Positions 1 to 36,085 are shown, numbered from the stretch's first letter. The stretch: DNA of 36,795 bases from Paulinella micropora (GCA_009731375.1 BJOX01000001.1:1317514-1354308); one strand, 5' to 3'. Translations and numbers: made by a program. Notes: generated by a model from the sequence alone, not told the origin.

Positions 1-88
<88 letters not shown>
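1..88. repeat. (TC)n microsatellite
   Basis: Nearly pure TC dinucleotide repeat at the left edge of the window. It is followed by about 30 bases of unique sequence (89-116) in which I see no gene. Confidence 0.95.
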
Positions 89-116
89 GTGCGCGCTGCC
101 AAACCGGCTAGACCAG

Positions 117-257
117 CTACATACATACATACATACATATATATATATATGTATATATATATATACATATATACATATATACATACATACATACATACAT
201 ACATACATACATAGATAATACATACATGCATGCATGCATGCATGCATCATGCATACA

Positions 258-289
<32 letters not shown>

Positions 290-603
290 AAACATACATA
301 CATACATACATACATACATGCATGCATACATACACATGCATACATACATATATACATACATACATACATACATACATACATACATACATACATACATGTA
401 CATACATATACATGCATACATATATGCATGCATGCATACATACGTACATGCATACAGACATACATACATACATACATACATACATGCATACATGCATACA
501 CACATACACACATACATACATACAAACATACATACACATACATACATACATACATACACATGCATGCATACATACATACATACATACATACACACATACA
601 TGC
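117..603. repeat. (TACA)n microsatellite with TGCA and TATA interruptions
   Basis: Tetranucleotide array of TACA units with ATGCATGC and TATATA islands. All long open frames here (HTYI and MYVC types) are translations of the repeat and not genes. Confidence 0.95.
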
Positions 604-1020
604 TTCTATGCAGACTCTAGCTCTTGGCGGTCCGCTGCGTGCTGCCGCGCTCTCTTTCTCTACATCGAGCCGCGACCTGCAGCGCTCAACGAGGGGTCAC
701 CACCCTTGATCTTGCACTTGCTTCTCTCTCATCTTCTTGTTCCTTCCTTCGCTGTGTTATATATCGCCCCGCAACCTGCGGCCCTCAACGAGTGGTGACC
801 ACCCTTGATCTTGCACTCGCTTCTTGCTCGCCTTCTTTTTTACTTCCTTCACTATGTTCTTCTCTATTTCTCTATATCAACTCGCGACCTACGGCCCTAA
901 ATGAGGGGTAAACGCTCTGGCCTTGTGTTTGCTTCTTTTTCTTGTTCTTATTCCTTGCTTCGCTATGTTGTGCTCTGTTTCTCTGCATCCAGTCGCGACC
1001 TCCGACTCTGACTACAAGAT
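604..1020. repeat. Diverged tandem repeat of about 100 bp, 3 to 4 copies
   Basis: The motif CGCGACCTGCRGCSCTCAAC recurs in diverged form near 671, 768, 881 and 992. Each copy is followed by a pyrimidine-rich stretch with 'cttgatcttgca' and 'ttccttcgctatgtt'. Spacing is about 97 to 113 bp. No exon is recognised in it. Confidence 0.7.
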
Positions 1021-1029
1021 AAGCCTAAA

Positions 1030-1210
<181 letters not shown>

Positions 1211-1286
1211 CATCATCATTATTAAGCCTTGACCTCTTCGCGCTTGTGTTGGCAGGCTGACGTCTTTGCTAACGGCTAGTCTGCAG

Positions 1287-8544
<7,258 letters not shown>

Positions 8545-8734
8545 TTGCTCCTTGTACCTCAAGAGCTAGCACTTTGGCTTGGTGGCAGCCGCAGTAGAAA
8601 CGAAATGCGCTCTTGATTAGATAAGTTAGGAATAGTAGGAGAGTAGGTAAGTGAATAGGAAGCAGGCGAGTAGTCATGTAATCGAATAAGCAACCAAGTC
8701 AGGATAGACCAGAGACGAAAAGAAAATGGAAAAA
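8545..8734. other. Unique intergenic sequence
   Basis: Non-repetitive sequence after the tentative stop at 8542. A 101-codon open frame lies on the opposite strand (8372-8677), overlapping the tentative exon. It resembles nothing I know and has no supporting splice or promoter signal. Only one of the two strands is likely to be coding, if either. Confidence 0.35.
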
Positions 8735-9411
8735 NNNNNNNNNNAAGAAGAAGAAGAAGAAGAAGAAGAAGAAGAAGGAAGAAGGAAGAAGGAAGAAGGA
8801 GGGAGGAAGGAGGAAGGAGGGAAGGAGGGAAGGAGAGAAGGAGGGAAGGAAGGAGGGAAGGAAGGAGGGAAGGAAGGAGGGAAGGAAGGAGGGATGGAAG
8901 GAAGGAAGGAAGGAAGGAGGGAAGGAGGGAAGAAAGGGAAGGAAAAAGGAAGGGAAGGGAAGGGAAGGGAAGGGAAGGAAGGAAGGAAGGAAGGAAGGAA
9001 GACACAAAGGAAGCAAGGAAGCAAGGAAGAAAGGAAGAAAGGAAGAACGGAAGAACGGAAGAAAGGAAGAAAGGAAGAAAGGAGGAAAGGAGGAAGAGGG
9101 AAGGGAGGAAGGGAGGAAGGGAAGAAGGGAAGGAGGAGGAAGGAGGAGGAAGGAGGAGGAAGGAGAAGGAAGGAGGAGGAAGGAGGAGGGAGGAGGAGGA
9201 AGAAGAAGAAGAAGAAGAAGAAGAAGAAGAAGAAGGAGGGGGGGGGGGGGGGGGGGGAGGACGANNNNNNNNNNNNNNNNNNNNNNNNNNNNNNNNNNNN
9301 NNNNNNNNNNNNNNNNNNNNNNNNNNNNNNNNNNNNNNNNNNNNNNNNNNNNNNNNNNNNNNNNNNNNNNNNNNNNNNNNNNNNNNNNNNNGGGGGGGGG
9401 GGGGGGGGGGG
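8735..9411. repeat. Homopurine (GAA)n/(GGAA)n tract, poly-G and two gaps
   Basis: Gap 8735-8744, then about 490 bp of almost pure purine (GAA, GGAA, GGGAA), then a poly-G run at about 9237-9257. A gap at 9265-9391 follows, then poly-G at 9392-9412. Confidence 0.95.
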
Positions 9412-9592
9412 GTAAGATTGCATGCTCGTTGTGTGTGTGTGTGATGTCCGCTGTAGCTACTGCAGCCAACGCACCCAGAGCACTGCTTTTCCACCGCTTC
9501 GGCGAAATTTGACGGGTTCTGCGGCTGCAACGACAGGCCGGGTGTGTATTGTGTCCCTCCCTTGCGCTCACGACTGCCAATTTGTCCTTCCC

Positions 9593-9760
9593 TTTGCCCC
9601 AGTACTGCCAACATGTTCCTCCGTACTGCCAACATGTTCCTCCGTTTGCCCCAGTACCGCAAGTATGTCCCTCCTTTTGTACTGCCAATATTTCCCTCTC
9701 TTTGCCCCAGTACTGCCAATATGTCCCTCTCTTTGCCTCACTACTGCCGATACGTATCAC
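9593..9760. repeat. Minisatellite of roughly 20-30 bp units
   Basis: Units of the form 'gtactgccaayatgtyccty' plus 'ctttgcccca', about six copies. They lie immediately upstream of the first recognised APH exon. Unique sequence at 9412-9592 before it may include a 5' exon but none could be joined. Confidence 0.8.
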
Positions 9761-9768
9761 GTGGGCAG

Positions 9769-22548
<12,780 letters not shown>

Positions 22549-23857
22549 GAGATGTCGCAAAGGAATGTAGTCCTTGCAAAGGAACGCAGTTTCACATCAA
22601 ACAATAATTTGTGTACTGTGCATGTGTCCGGGATGGGAATCACGGGTAGACTGTGTTCTGGAAAAAGAAGAGGAGGAAGGACGTTGAAGAAAAAGGCAAT
22701 CTAGGAATGGAGAGTGGGAGGATAAGGAAGAAGAGAAAGAAAAGGAAGCCGTTAGTCCAAGTGTTTTGAGCACCGTAAGCTTGCGCAAGCTACAATGATG
22801 ACATTGTATGAGGCCTAAACCCCCGCAGGGACCTAGCCCGGGCTATGCAACACTGGACGGCTATGATGGAATGCAGTCACCAATACGGACTAGAGGAAGA
22901 TTAGTCCAATTTTTGACTGCACAGGAGCGATAAATCGCAAAAGAGCAACGAGCTACGCAGGAGGATAGCTTGAAGCAAAGGGATTTGGATTGGGGATGGG
23001 AAAAACCCAAGGCGCGGAAACATCGATGAACAGAGAACGATACCATGCCGCGAGCCCCGCATTCGATTGGTCGAAGGTGGCAGGTCCATCCGTTGTCCTC
23101 GATTTGAGATTTGAGCTTGTTGTATCGGTTGGTCTTGTAGGCTCGTGCGTCAAGGATGTTTTCCTCGACCGGGCACGTTAGCTCGATCAGAATACATATC
23201 TTGGTAGACAGTGACCAGACAACGATATCGGGGCGGAGGTCAGTGACACAAATGTGGACAGGAAAGGCTTGCTCAGAACCGGTGTATTGGGTTTGGAGTT
23301 GCCAATCGTTTGCAGTGTCAAGCAGGGATGGTCGATGAAATGACTGTCTCTTAGGCTTCTGCTCGCCCTCTTTCACAAACATAGACTTTGATTCATTTTG
23401 GTCTATAGGGGAGCGTTTGTTATGGCTCTCGATGTGTTTTTGAAGGGGAGCTTCAATAGTGCAGAGCACAGAGTCATGACGCCAGGTATAGCGGCCTTGT
23501 TTGAGGGCAACATGGCAACCGGAGAGGATGTGGCATAGATGTGCTTGACCAGAACAGAGGGCACACTTGTTGTTGGGAATGATTCCCCACAGACGTCTAA
23601 GGTCGGGGGTAATAACCGAGTTTGTGCTTGCGTTGATGACCCAAGAGATTAAACGGGGATTACGGGTTCCGATGAGGCGAGCCCAGGAGAGGTCGAAGGG
23701 GCATGCGTCTTCAAAACGAAGGAAGCACCCTTGCATGGCTTTGTCCATGTCATGCACTGTGGTTGTCTCAAGTATTGTCTCAGCAGCTAATTCTAAAACC
23801 CTGTCTTTGCGGTCTGTGATGGAATGTTCTTTTGGGTAGCGACCATGGCCAAGGAAG
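22549..23857 (-). mobile_element. Non-LTR retrotransposon, 5'-truncated, restriction-like endonuclease type
   Basis: Minus strand: a coding end (23869-22861), a 3' UTR of about 300 bp and the terminus CGACATCTCATC joined to (TATC)n. The other side has a short GATA tract at 23856-23879, so GATA lies at both ends. The reverse transcriptase core is not present here. The 3' terminus is shared with the fragment at 6377-6505 and, over about 12 bases, with element X. Confidence 0.85.
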
Positions 23858-23869
23858 ATAATGATAGAT
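22861..23869 (-). pseudogene. Retrotransposon ORF C-terminus: zinc knuckle and endonuclease domain
   Basis: About 330 residues in one open frame ending in GDCIPS and a stop. Visible motifs: a CCHC knuckle (CALCSGQAHLCHILSGC, spacing C-x2-C-x7-H-x4-C), then GRYTWRHDSVL, then RPDIVVWS ... ILIELTCPVEENI and a K..RYNKL segment. In R2/R4/NeSL-type elements such motifs mark the C-terminal restriction-like (PD..D/E..K) endonuclease, which nicks the target DNA. The palm and fingers of the reverse transcriptase are missing. The upstream open frame is only (GA)n translation. The part present is intact, so the copy may be young. Confidence 0.82.
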
Positions 23870-23889
23870 AGATAGATAGTTATTCTGGT

Positions 23890-23986
23890 GTGTGCAAGGC
23901 TCTCTCTCTCTCTCTCTCTCTCCCTTTCTTTCTTTCTTTCTCTCTCTCTCTCTCTCTCTCCCCCTCTCTCTCTCCCTTTCTTTCTT

Positions 23987-24029
<43 letters not shown>

Positions 24030-24034
24030 CTCTT

Positions 24035-24076
<42 letters not shown>

Positions 24077-24132
24077 ACGATGGCACAAACACACAAACAC
24101 ACACACACACACACAGAAACACAGACACACAA

Positions 24133-24165
<33 letters not shown>

Positions 24166-24199
24166 CACACACCGTGCCACACACACACACACACACACA

Positions 24200-24235
<36 letters not shown>
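23890..24235. repeat. (TC)n and (CA)n compound microsatellite
   Basis: TC/TTTC blocks, CA blocks, then TC again. The SLSL, THTH and ERER open frames are repeat translations. Confidence 0.95.
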
Positions 24236-24237
<2 letters not shown>

Positions 24238-24239
24238 GA

Positions 24240-25136
24240 GGCTCACTCTTTGCCCCGTCCCCGGTTCCGGGCCGGATCATCAGTGCCATCTTCAAGTGTA
24301 TCATTTGCGGCCAGTCTTGACGCAAAAAGCTGAGTGGGAAGCAGACTTGAAGAGATAAAACTGATGGAAGAGTTTTTTACTCAATCACTTTTCGCAAAAC
24401 GCCACTCATAGCTTGAGAGCTATTCTATTAAAACAGTGCCACCGTTTGACGGCGGCGTAAAAAAGCTGAGTGGGAAGAGAGACTCAGGAGTCTTTTAAAA
24501 ATAGGCTGCCCGCTACGTGACCGTCGGAAACTTACCACTCCGACCGTAGATAGGAGGCACGATCGGAGTGGGAAGACAAAACCGCCTTCGTGCGCACAGC
24601 TCACACGCCCTGCAGACAAAACACATACCTTGCCCTTTCAACTACCCAGCCCTTACCATTACTCTGTCTAGCCCTTGAAACTAATCTAACCTTATGCAAA
24701 GGGGTGAGCACGGTCACTCGTGGTCCGGTAAACCCCTGTTCTTAAATAGTAGTAACTATTTCCGAAAATAACTTGATTGAAATTTCAAGTAATTTAGTGA
24801 TAGTATGAGAATGTAACGCCTGATGTAGACGTGACTTTATATAATAAGATCGTCACGCCCTCTGCTCTCTCCTGCACCTTCTGAGTAAAAACGGGCGGAG
24901 TAAAACAGAGAATCATAGTAGTATATCGGCTAACGATCGGATAGGCCGCCGCCGGATGAGTTCAGTGAAACTGAGTCAAGTTTCCGGGCCTTAAATAAAG
25001 ACATTTCCAAATGTTCAGCCTGAGGACTTAAAATATTTTCATTGGTCGCCCGATGATAGGACCAGGGACGGCAGTTGAAGTGGCAAAAATAATTGATTGT
25101 ATATCGGTTTTTCATCTTTTTTTTTTTTTTTTTTTT

Positions 25137-25171
<35 letters not shown>

Positions 25172-26520
25172 NNNNNNNNNNNNNNNNNNNTTTTTTTAGT
25201 TTCAACTTACACTTCAAGTCATCATCTTTCATTTACATTGTGATATGTTCTTTGACTCCCGAACTTCTCCGAGGCTTTGTATCTCTGATAGTGAATCTCT
25301 TGCCCGTGACTATTGTAACACTATTTAAACTTGTGACTTTGACTTAGTACTAACGGTAGTAGGTGACTGATAGGCAGTGAGGTGACTGAGGCCCGGCCCG
25401 GCCGGCTCCTTGTCTTCTCATTGATGGCACTGATCCACAGTGGTCATCTCAGTGTTGATAGTAGTGAGCTACCTACATGCTGCCAGGAAGTTCCTTTTCA
25501 GCTCTACGAAAAGCAAGCGTTCTTCATTATTAAACTTGAGTCGTTTACTAGTAGGACGGTGGAAATGTTAATTAAGTTGTTAGTCGCGGTACTAGTGAAT
25601 CATCGGAGGCTGTGGACTCACAACTGGTTCCATTTGATTTATTGCTGCCGCAGTCAACAGGCTCGGGCAGTTCACGTGGAACTTGAAAAAACTGTTACAG
25701 AGGCGGGGGGCGGTTGAAGAACAATTTGATGTTTCAAGCCATTTAATCACGATCAGGATTGAAAAGTATATACAAGTTTCGAGTCCCTTGAACGACTCTG
25801 ACTCAAATAAAAAATGTTGGACTTGAGCCTAGTACTCCACGCACGCAAATAAATCCATTCTCGAAAATTATGTAAAAATTATCGAATTTGACTAGTGCAC
25901 TTTGCGGGGGCAAAATATGAAAATAAGGCATAGGCTACAATATTCTAAATATGTACATATGTATTAGCCCCAAATGAAGCGGCCTCAGTCATTGTTAGGG
26001 TTGACGACCTCGGGTCACACTGGTAAGCCATCAAGGTTTGATTGTAGGTAGAATGTAGGTAGGGGAGGAGGGTTGACAGTGCAAATATTCCTTCCCTTGA
26101 CCCACCCTCTTGTTGCGGCCAATGTAGCTGCATGTGTGTTTGTTTTGCTTTTTGTTATGCTCTTCATTCATAACATTGGTCTGAGTGTTTTTATCGAAAC
26201 GCTTGGCTACCGTTGGCAACAGATGGTAGGCTATGAGTGATGATAGATCACACTGCTACTACTACTTAGAGTACATAACATTTCTGCGGGTGGGCAAATA
26301 GGAAACTATCATTCCTTTTAGCCAGTCCTTCAAGTTTGCTCAGATAGGTGAGAAGCGGGATAATCCCCCCCCTCTCCCCCCCTTTTTTTTTCTGGTTGCC
26401 TGAAATTACGTGGTCTCCTGAAACGATTGTTGATCTTGTTTTATAACGATGGATGATTGTGGATGATGACTGGATGATAGTTGCTGACCGTCTTTGTGTG
26501 TCGCTGTTAGTGCAAATATG
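24240..26520. other. Unique intergenic region, no gene recognised
   Basis: The longest low-repeat stretch in the window. It contains 'aaaaagctgagtgggaag' at about 24327 and 24460 and a related 'cggagtgggaagac' near 24565. A poly-T tract with a 19-base gap lies at 25118-25197. Open frames of up to 111 codons (for example 25382-25717 on the plus strand) show no motif, and I do not call them genes. It lies between the retrotransposon and the 3' end of CDO1. Confidence 0.6.
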
Positions 26521-26523
26521 CAC

Positions 26524-26648
26524 AGTCAAATCATCAATCACCAATCATCAAATCATCAATCATCAAATCATCAATCATCAATCATCAATCATCAAATCAT
26601 CCATCATCCATCATCCATCATCCATGATTAATCATCCATCATCAATCA

Positions 26649-26665
<17 letters not shown>
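26524..26665. repeat. (ATCATCA)n repeat containing the CDO1 stop codon
   Basis: Units 'atcatcaatc' and 'catccatc'. On the minus strand CDO1 reads into it as GTG ATG GAT GAT TGA, so its last residues and stop come from the repeat. Confidence 0.9.
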
Positions 26666-31075
<4,410 letters not shown>

Positions 31076-31540
31076 GTTGAAGTTTCCAAGTCAAAGTTGG
31101 GCCATTCGACTCTCTCTTCGTTTTTTCTCTCCCACTTGATCGAATCTTGAGGTTCAGTCCAAAACGATTATCGGACGAAGACAACAGTTGCTGTCTTTTC
31201 AAGGAGTGTTCCAATCAGCCTTGTTGGAGGTAAGAAAATGAGTGGTCAGGGTTTGAGAAAAATTGACACAAAGTCCATCCATTTTACGGAATGCCAACAC
31301 AAATGATCAGGACTGACGACAAATTTACTGTTTCCTTTTTCCACGAATCAGTGGCAATTTGTTGCCGTTCTTCCTTGTGAGGAAAATTATGGCGTCAGCA
31401 AAAAATTCTCGGGCATTTTCTACCGGCTTTTTGTTGCCAGCTCTACAAATAGTGTGGTGTGTGAAAGAGAATTTGCTGTGTATGCAAGAGAGAGTGGGCG
31501 TGTTTGTGCGTATGCGTCTTTCTAGTTATCTCTGCATAAA
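31076..31540. promoter_or_regulatory. Divergent intergenic region between CDO1 and ALG7
   Basis: Unique sequence upstream of the tentative CDO1 start and of the ALG7 exons, so it may hold both promoters. I see no TATA box or other defined element. A plus-strand ATG at 31389 opens a 61-codon frame (MASAKNSRAFSTGF) that might be an ALG7 5' exon, but no donor in the right phase was found. Confidence 0.35.
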
Positions 31541-31574
31541 GTGGCAGTGTGTGTGTGTGTTTGTGTGTTTGTGA

Positions 31575-31652
<78 letters not shown>

Positions 31653-31848
31653 TCTTGTGTGTGTGTGTTTGTCTGTGTGTCTGTGTGTGTGTATTTGTGT
31701 GTCTGTCTGTCTGTCTGTCTCTCTCCCTCCCTCCCCCCCCCTCTCCCTCTCTTTCTCTCTATCTATCTATCTATCTCTCTCCCTCCCTCTTTCTCTCTCC
31801 CTCCCTCCCTCCCCCCCCCTCCTCTCTCTCTCTCCTCTCTCCCTCTCT

Positions 31849-31879
<31 letters not shown>

Positions 31880-31939
31880 CCTCCCTCCCTCTCTCTCTCT
31901 CTCGTCTCTCTCACTCTCTCTCTCTCTCTNNNNNNNNNN

Positions 31940-32025
<86 letters not shown>

Positions 32026-32470
32026 GTCACACACACACATGCACACACACACACACACACACGCTCTCACTCTCTCTCTCTATCTATCTCTCTCTCACTC
32101 GTTCTCTCCTCCTCCTCCTCCTCCTCTTCCTCTCTCTCTCTCTCTCACTCGTTCTCTCCTCCTCCTCCTCCTCCTCCTCCTCCTCTCTCTCTCTCTCCCT
32201 ATCTATCTATCTATCTATCTATCTATCTCTCTCTCTCTCTCTCTCTTTCTCTTTCTCTCCTTCCCTCCCTCCCTCCCTCCCTTCCCCCCCCCCCCNNNNN
32301 NNNNNTTATTTATATATATATACATATATATACATATATTTGTATACAAACATATATATATACATACATATAATATGTATATTTAAACATATATATAATA
32401 TGTATATAATATATTACATATATACATATATATATAATATATATAATTTATGCAAATCAATATGTATTCT
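31541..32470. repeat. (GT)n, (GA)n, (TC)n, (TCC)n and (TA)n mosaic with two gaps
   Basis: Compound array with 10-base gaps at 31930-31939 and 32296-32305, the second right after a poly-C run. No gene. Unique/GT-rich sequence continues to about 32640. Confidence 0.93.
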
Positions 32471-32642
32471 TTCTCTCTCTCTGGTCTGTGTCTCTATCTG
32501 TGTGTGTGTGTGTGTTTGTGCGAGCCTGTGCGTGTTTGGTGTATCTGTCTGTCTGTGTCTGTTTTTTGTGTTTGTGTATGTTTGTATCTGTCATTGTATG
32601 TGTATGTGTTTGTTTATACATGTTGTCTTCTTGGTGTAGTAG

Positions 32643-33452
32643 ATGTCAGGTCAGACTGTTGGCACTGCGCTGACGGCATTGTGTGCCGTGGTGGTGTGGC
32701 ACTTCACGCGCTCCGCCATGCTGCTCAATGTGCTACTCTCTCTCACCGGTCACGACAACCACCAACAACGACAACGACAACAGCACAACCGCAACGACAA
32801 CAACAACGACAACAACAACAGCAACAACCACGACCACAACAACAACAACAACAACCACAACCACAACAACCACAACCACAACAACCAACAACAACGACAA
32901 CAACAACAACAACAACAACAACAACGACAACGACAACAACCACTACCACAACCACAACAACAACAACAACAACAACAACAATAATAACAACAACAGCCAC
33001 AGCAGCAACAACGACAATCACAACAACAACCACAGCAACAACAACAAAAACAACAACAACAACAACAATAACAACAACAGCAACAGCAGCAACAACGACA
33101 ACCACAACAACAACAACAGCAACAACAACAACAACAACAACAGGAGCAGCAACAACGACAACCACAACAACAACAGCAGCAACAACCACCACCACCACAA
33201 CAACAACAACAAGTGCACTTCACACGCTCAGCCATGCTGCTCCAAGTCCCATTCTTTCTTATCGGCCCATACCTAGATACATACATACATACATACTTAC
33301 ATGCATACTTACATACGTACGTGCATACTTTCTAACTTGCATGTTGTTGTTCTTATTCTTATTCTTGTTCTTGTTGCTGTTGCTGTTGTTGTTGTTGTTG
33401 TTGTTGTTGTTGCTGCTGCTGCTGTTGTTGCTGTTGCTGTTGTTGTTGCTGT

Positions 33453-33487
<35 letters not shown>

Positions 33488-33503
33488 TTGTTGTTGTTGT
33501 TGT

Positions 33504-33560
<57 letters not shown>

Positions 33561-33565
33561 GTTGT

Positions 33566-33610
<45 letters not shown>

Positions 33611-34341
33611 GTGTGTGTTTTTTGTGTGTTTGTTTGTTGGTTGGTTGGTTGGTTGGTTCAGCTTCTTCCCTTTGCTTTCAGCTGATTCCCGCGTTCAGGT
33701 AATATCTCCTCTCCTCCTTCTTCTCCTTCTTCCTTCTTCTCCTTCTTCCTTTTTCTCCTTCTTCTCCCTCTTCTCCTCCTACTCCTCCTCCTCCTCCTTC
33801 TTCTTCTTCTTCTTCTTCTTCTTCTTCTTCTTCTTCTTCTTTCTTCTTCTTTCTTCTTCTTTTTCTTCTTTCTTCTTCTTCTTTCTTCTTCTTCTTCTTT
33901 CTTCTTCTTCTCTTCTTCTTCTTCTTCTTCTTCTTGTTCGTCCATTTCTTCTTCTTGCTCGTCTATTTCTTCTTCTTCTTCTTCTTCTTCTTCATCTTCT
34001 TCATCTTCTTCATCTTCTTCTTCTTCTTCTTCTTCTTCTTCTTCTTTTTCTTCTTCTTCTTCTCTCCTCCTCCTCCTCCTCTCCTCCTCCCCCTTCTTCT
34101 TCTTCTTCTTCTTCTTCTTCTTCTTCTTCTTCTTCTTCTTCTNNNNNNNNNNNNNNNNNNNNNNNNNNNNNNNNNNNNNNNNNNNNNNNNNNNNNNNNNN
34201 NNNNNNNNNNNNNNNNNNNNNNNNNNNNNNNNNNNNNNNNNNNNNNNNNNNNNNNNNNNNNNNNNNNNNNNNNNNNNNNNNNNNNNNNNNNNNATCCATC
34301 CATCCATCCATCCATCCATCCATCCATCCATCCATCCATCC

Positions 34342-34372
<31 letters not shown>

Positions 34373-34409
34373 CATCCATCCATCCATCCATCCATCCATC
34401 CATCCATCC

Positions 34410-34477
<68 letters not shown>

Positions 34478-34506
34478 GTCTGTCTGTCTGTCTGTCTATC
34501 TGTCTG

Positions 34507-34558
<52 letters not shown>

Positions 34559-34591
34559 ACTATCTATCTCTCTCTCTCTCTAGTCTCTCTC

Positions 34592-34632
<41 letters not shown>

Positions 34633-34676
34633 ATATATATATATATATATATATCTAGACTCTCTCTCTCTCTCTC

Positions 34677-34721
<45 letters not shown>

Positions 34722-34736
34722 CTCTCTCTCTATATA

Positions 34737-34779
<43 letters not shown>

Positions 34780-35013
34780 TTGTCTATCTATCTATCTACA
34801 TACCTACCTACCTACCTACGTCCACACAAATACACACGCAAATCCACACAGTCACACACACGCCTACTTACAGGCAAATGTTTATCGACCGCGGCCTGTA
34901 CGGTATAGACCTCAACAAGAAAAGCGGCGAGAAGGTCCCCAATCGAAATGTGAAACGTTCCCGTGAATTTCAGCGATCTTTGCGGGCGTTTTTTTTTTTT
35001 TTCTCCTCGGTCA

Positions 35014-35098
<85 letters not shown>

Positions 35099-35491
35099 GT
35101 GATGTTTTTGCAACCGTTTTGTACGTGTATGTATGTGTATGTACGTATGTATGTATGTATGCATGTATGTATGTATGTATGTATGTATGTATGTATGTAT
35201 GTATGTATGTATGTATGTATGTATGTATGTATGTATGTATGTATGTATGTATGTACGTATGTACGTATGTATGTATGTATGTATGTATGTATGTATGTAT
35301 GTATGTATGTATGTATGTATGTATGCATGCATGCATGCATGTATGTATGCATGTATGTATGTATGTATGTGTATGTATATATGCATGTATGCATGTGTGT
35401 ATTTGACGGCAGGTGGCGGAAGCTCAGGGCATGGTCAGACTTCTCTCTCTCTCTCTCTCTCTCTCTGTATATATATATATGTACATACATA

Positions 35492-35562
<71 letters not shown>

Positions 35563-35609
35563 ATCTCTTCTTGTTCGCTGATCAGATCGTGTCCGCGGTG
35601 TGTGTGTGT

Positions 35610-35670
<61 letters not shown>

Positions 35671-35746
35671 TGTTGGCTCATCAGGTCGTGTCCGCGGTGT
35701 TCCTGATGGTCTTGTTCGTCTTCATCCCCTTTCCCTTCTCACCCTA

Positions 35747-35788
<42 letters not shown>

Positions 35789-35919
35789 TCTCGCAATCTC
35801 TGCTTGTTGGCTAATCATCAGGTCGTGGCCGCGGTGTTCCTGATGGTCTTGTTCGTCTTCATCCCCTTTCCCTTCTCACCCTACTGGAACAATAGAGAAG
35901 AACCATCCTTCCCCTTCCC
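32643..35919 (+). CDS. ALG7: UDP-GlcNAc:dolichyl-phosphate GlcNAc-1-P transferase, N-terminal exons
   Basis: ER membrane enzyme (ALG7/DPAGT1) that starts dolichol-linked oligosaccharide assembly. Exons: 33682-33698 (17 nt, LIPAF plus AG), 34874-34934 ([20 protein letters not shown]), 35413-35433 (21 nt, VAEAQGM) and 35822-35919 ([20 protein letters not shown], then [13 protein letters not shown]). Phases agree. The joined peptide follows human DPAGT1 in order (LIPAFRGHF, GQDLNKTS, PESQGV, AVFLIILFCFIPFPF) and plant homologues (KVPESLG). A tentative earlier exon ends at 32690 ([11 protein letters not shown], possible start ATG at 32643), giving the first membrane segment; it is less certain. 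The last exon ends in phase 2 at donor gtatgt, and the catalytic loops lie beyond the window. No promoter is recognised. Confidence 0.85.
32755..33212. repeat. (CAA)n microsatellite in an ALG7 intron
   Basis: CAA with CGA, CCA and CAG variants. Polyglutamine, polythreonine and polyasparagine frames are artefacts. Flanked by a direct repeat of about 37 bp (see 33211). Confidence 0.95.
33211..33342 (+). repeat. Duplicate of sequence next to the first ALG7 exon
   Basis: 'gtgcacttcacacgctcagc' then 'catgctgctccaagt' repeats 'gtggcacttcacgcgctccg' then 'ccatgctgctcaatgt' at 32695-32731. The copies lie on the two sides of the CAA array. After it come about 50 bp of unique sequence and a short CATA array. 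Confidence 0.75.
33343..33655. repeat. (TTG)n microsatellite in an ALG7 intron
   Basis: TTG with CTG variants to about 33613, then GT- and TTGG-rich sequence before the acceptor 'ctttcag' at 33681. It is the complement of the CAA array 130 bp upstream. Confidence 0.95.
33706..34142. repeat. (TTC)n homopyrimidine tract
   Basis: TTC, TCC and TTTC units on the plus strand from just after the 17-nt exon. It ends at the gap 34143-34293. Confidence 0.95.
34143..34873. repeat. Gap (151 N), then (CATC)n, (TATC)n and (TC)n
   Basis: N at 34143-34293, then CATC, TATC, TGTC, TC and TA blocks to about 34818. A CA-rich stretch leads to the acceptor 'cttacag' at 34873. Confidence 0.93.
34990..35412. repeat. 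Poly-T, (TA)n, (GT)n and (TGTA)n intron
   Basis: Fills most of the intron between the exons 34874-34934 and 35413-35433, after about 55 bp of unique sequence. The acceptor is 'gacggcag'. Confidence 0.93.
35578..35919 (+). repeat. Three tandem copies of an ALG7 exon start with acceptor
   Basis: Copies begin at 35586 (15 bases, then GT repeat), 35685 (about 61 bases, then TC repeat) and 35822 (full exon with donor). Each follows a TC or TA tract and 'tcatcag' or 'gatcag'. Copies 2 and 3 encode VV(S/A)[17 protein letters not shown]. Only copy 3 has a donor. Confidence 0.9.
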
Positions 35920-35939
35920 GTATGTATGCATATGTGTAT

Positions 35940-36045
35940 TTACATACATATGTATGTATGTATATTTATATATCTATCTATCTAATCTATCTATCCATCC
36001 ATCCATCTATCTATCTATCTATCTATCTATCTCTATCTATCTATC

Positions 36046-36085
<40 letters not shown>

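Noticed and set aside
117-602. Long open frames of MYVC and HTYI repeats on both strands
   Set aside because: They are open in several frames on both strands because the tetranucleotide lacks stops in those frames. There is no codon bias or start context.
8674-9719. Proline/serine-rich and glutamate/lysine-rich frames over the purine tract
   Set aside because: Composition is that of GAA and GGAA repeats, and the frames run through Ns.
22861-24246. One 461-codon gene starting at 24246
   Set aside because: The upstream 120 or so codons are (GA)n and (GT)n translation. The retrotransposon coding part begins at about 23869, at the short GATA tract.
25382-25717. A 111-codon open frame (MTEARPGRLLVF...)
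   Set aside because: No recognisable motif, no splice or promoter support, and the length is not exceptional for unique DNA.
32443-33285. Polyglutamine, polyasparagine or polythreonine protein over the CAA array
   Set aside because: The array is open in all three frames. It lies between ALG7 exons, and the ALG7 frame makes sense only if it is intronic.
35586-35745. First two copies of the ALG7 exon as functional exons
   Set aside because: Copy 1 breaks into GT repeat after 15 bases and copy 2 into TC repeat without a donor. Only the third copy continues to a GTATGT donor in the right phase.
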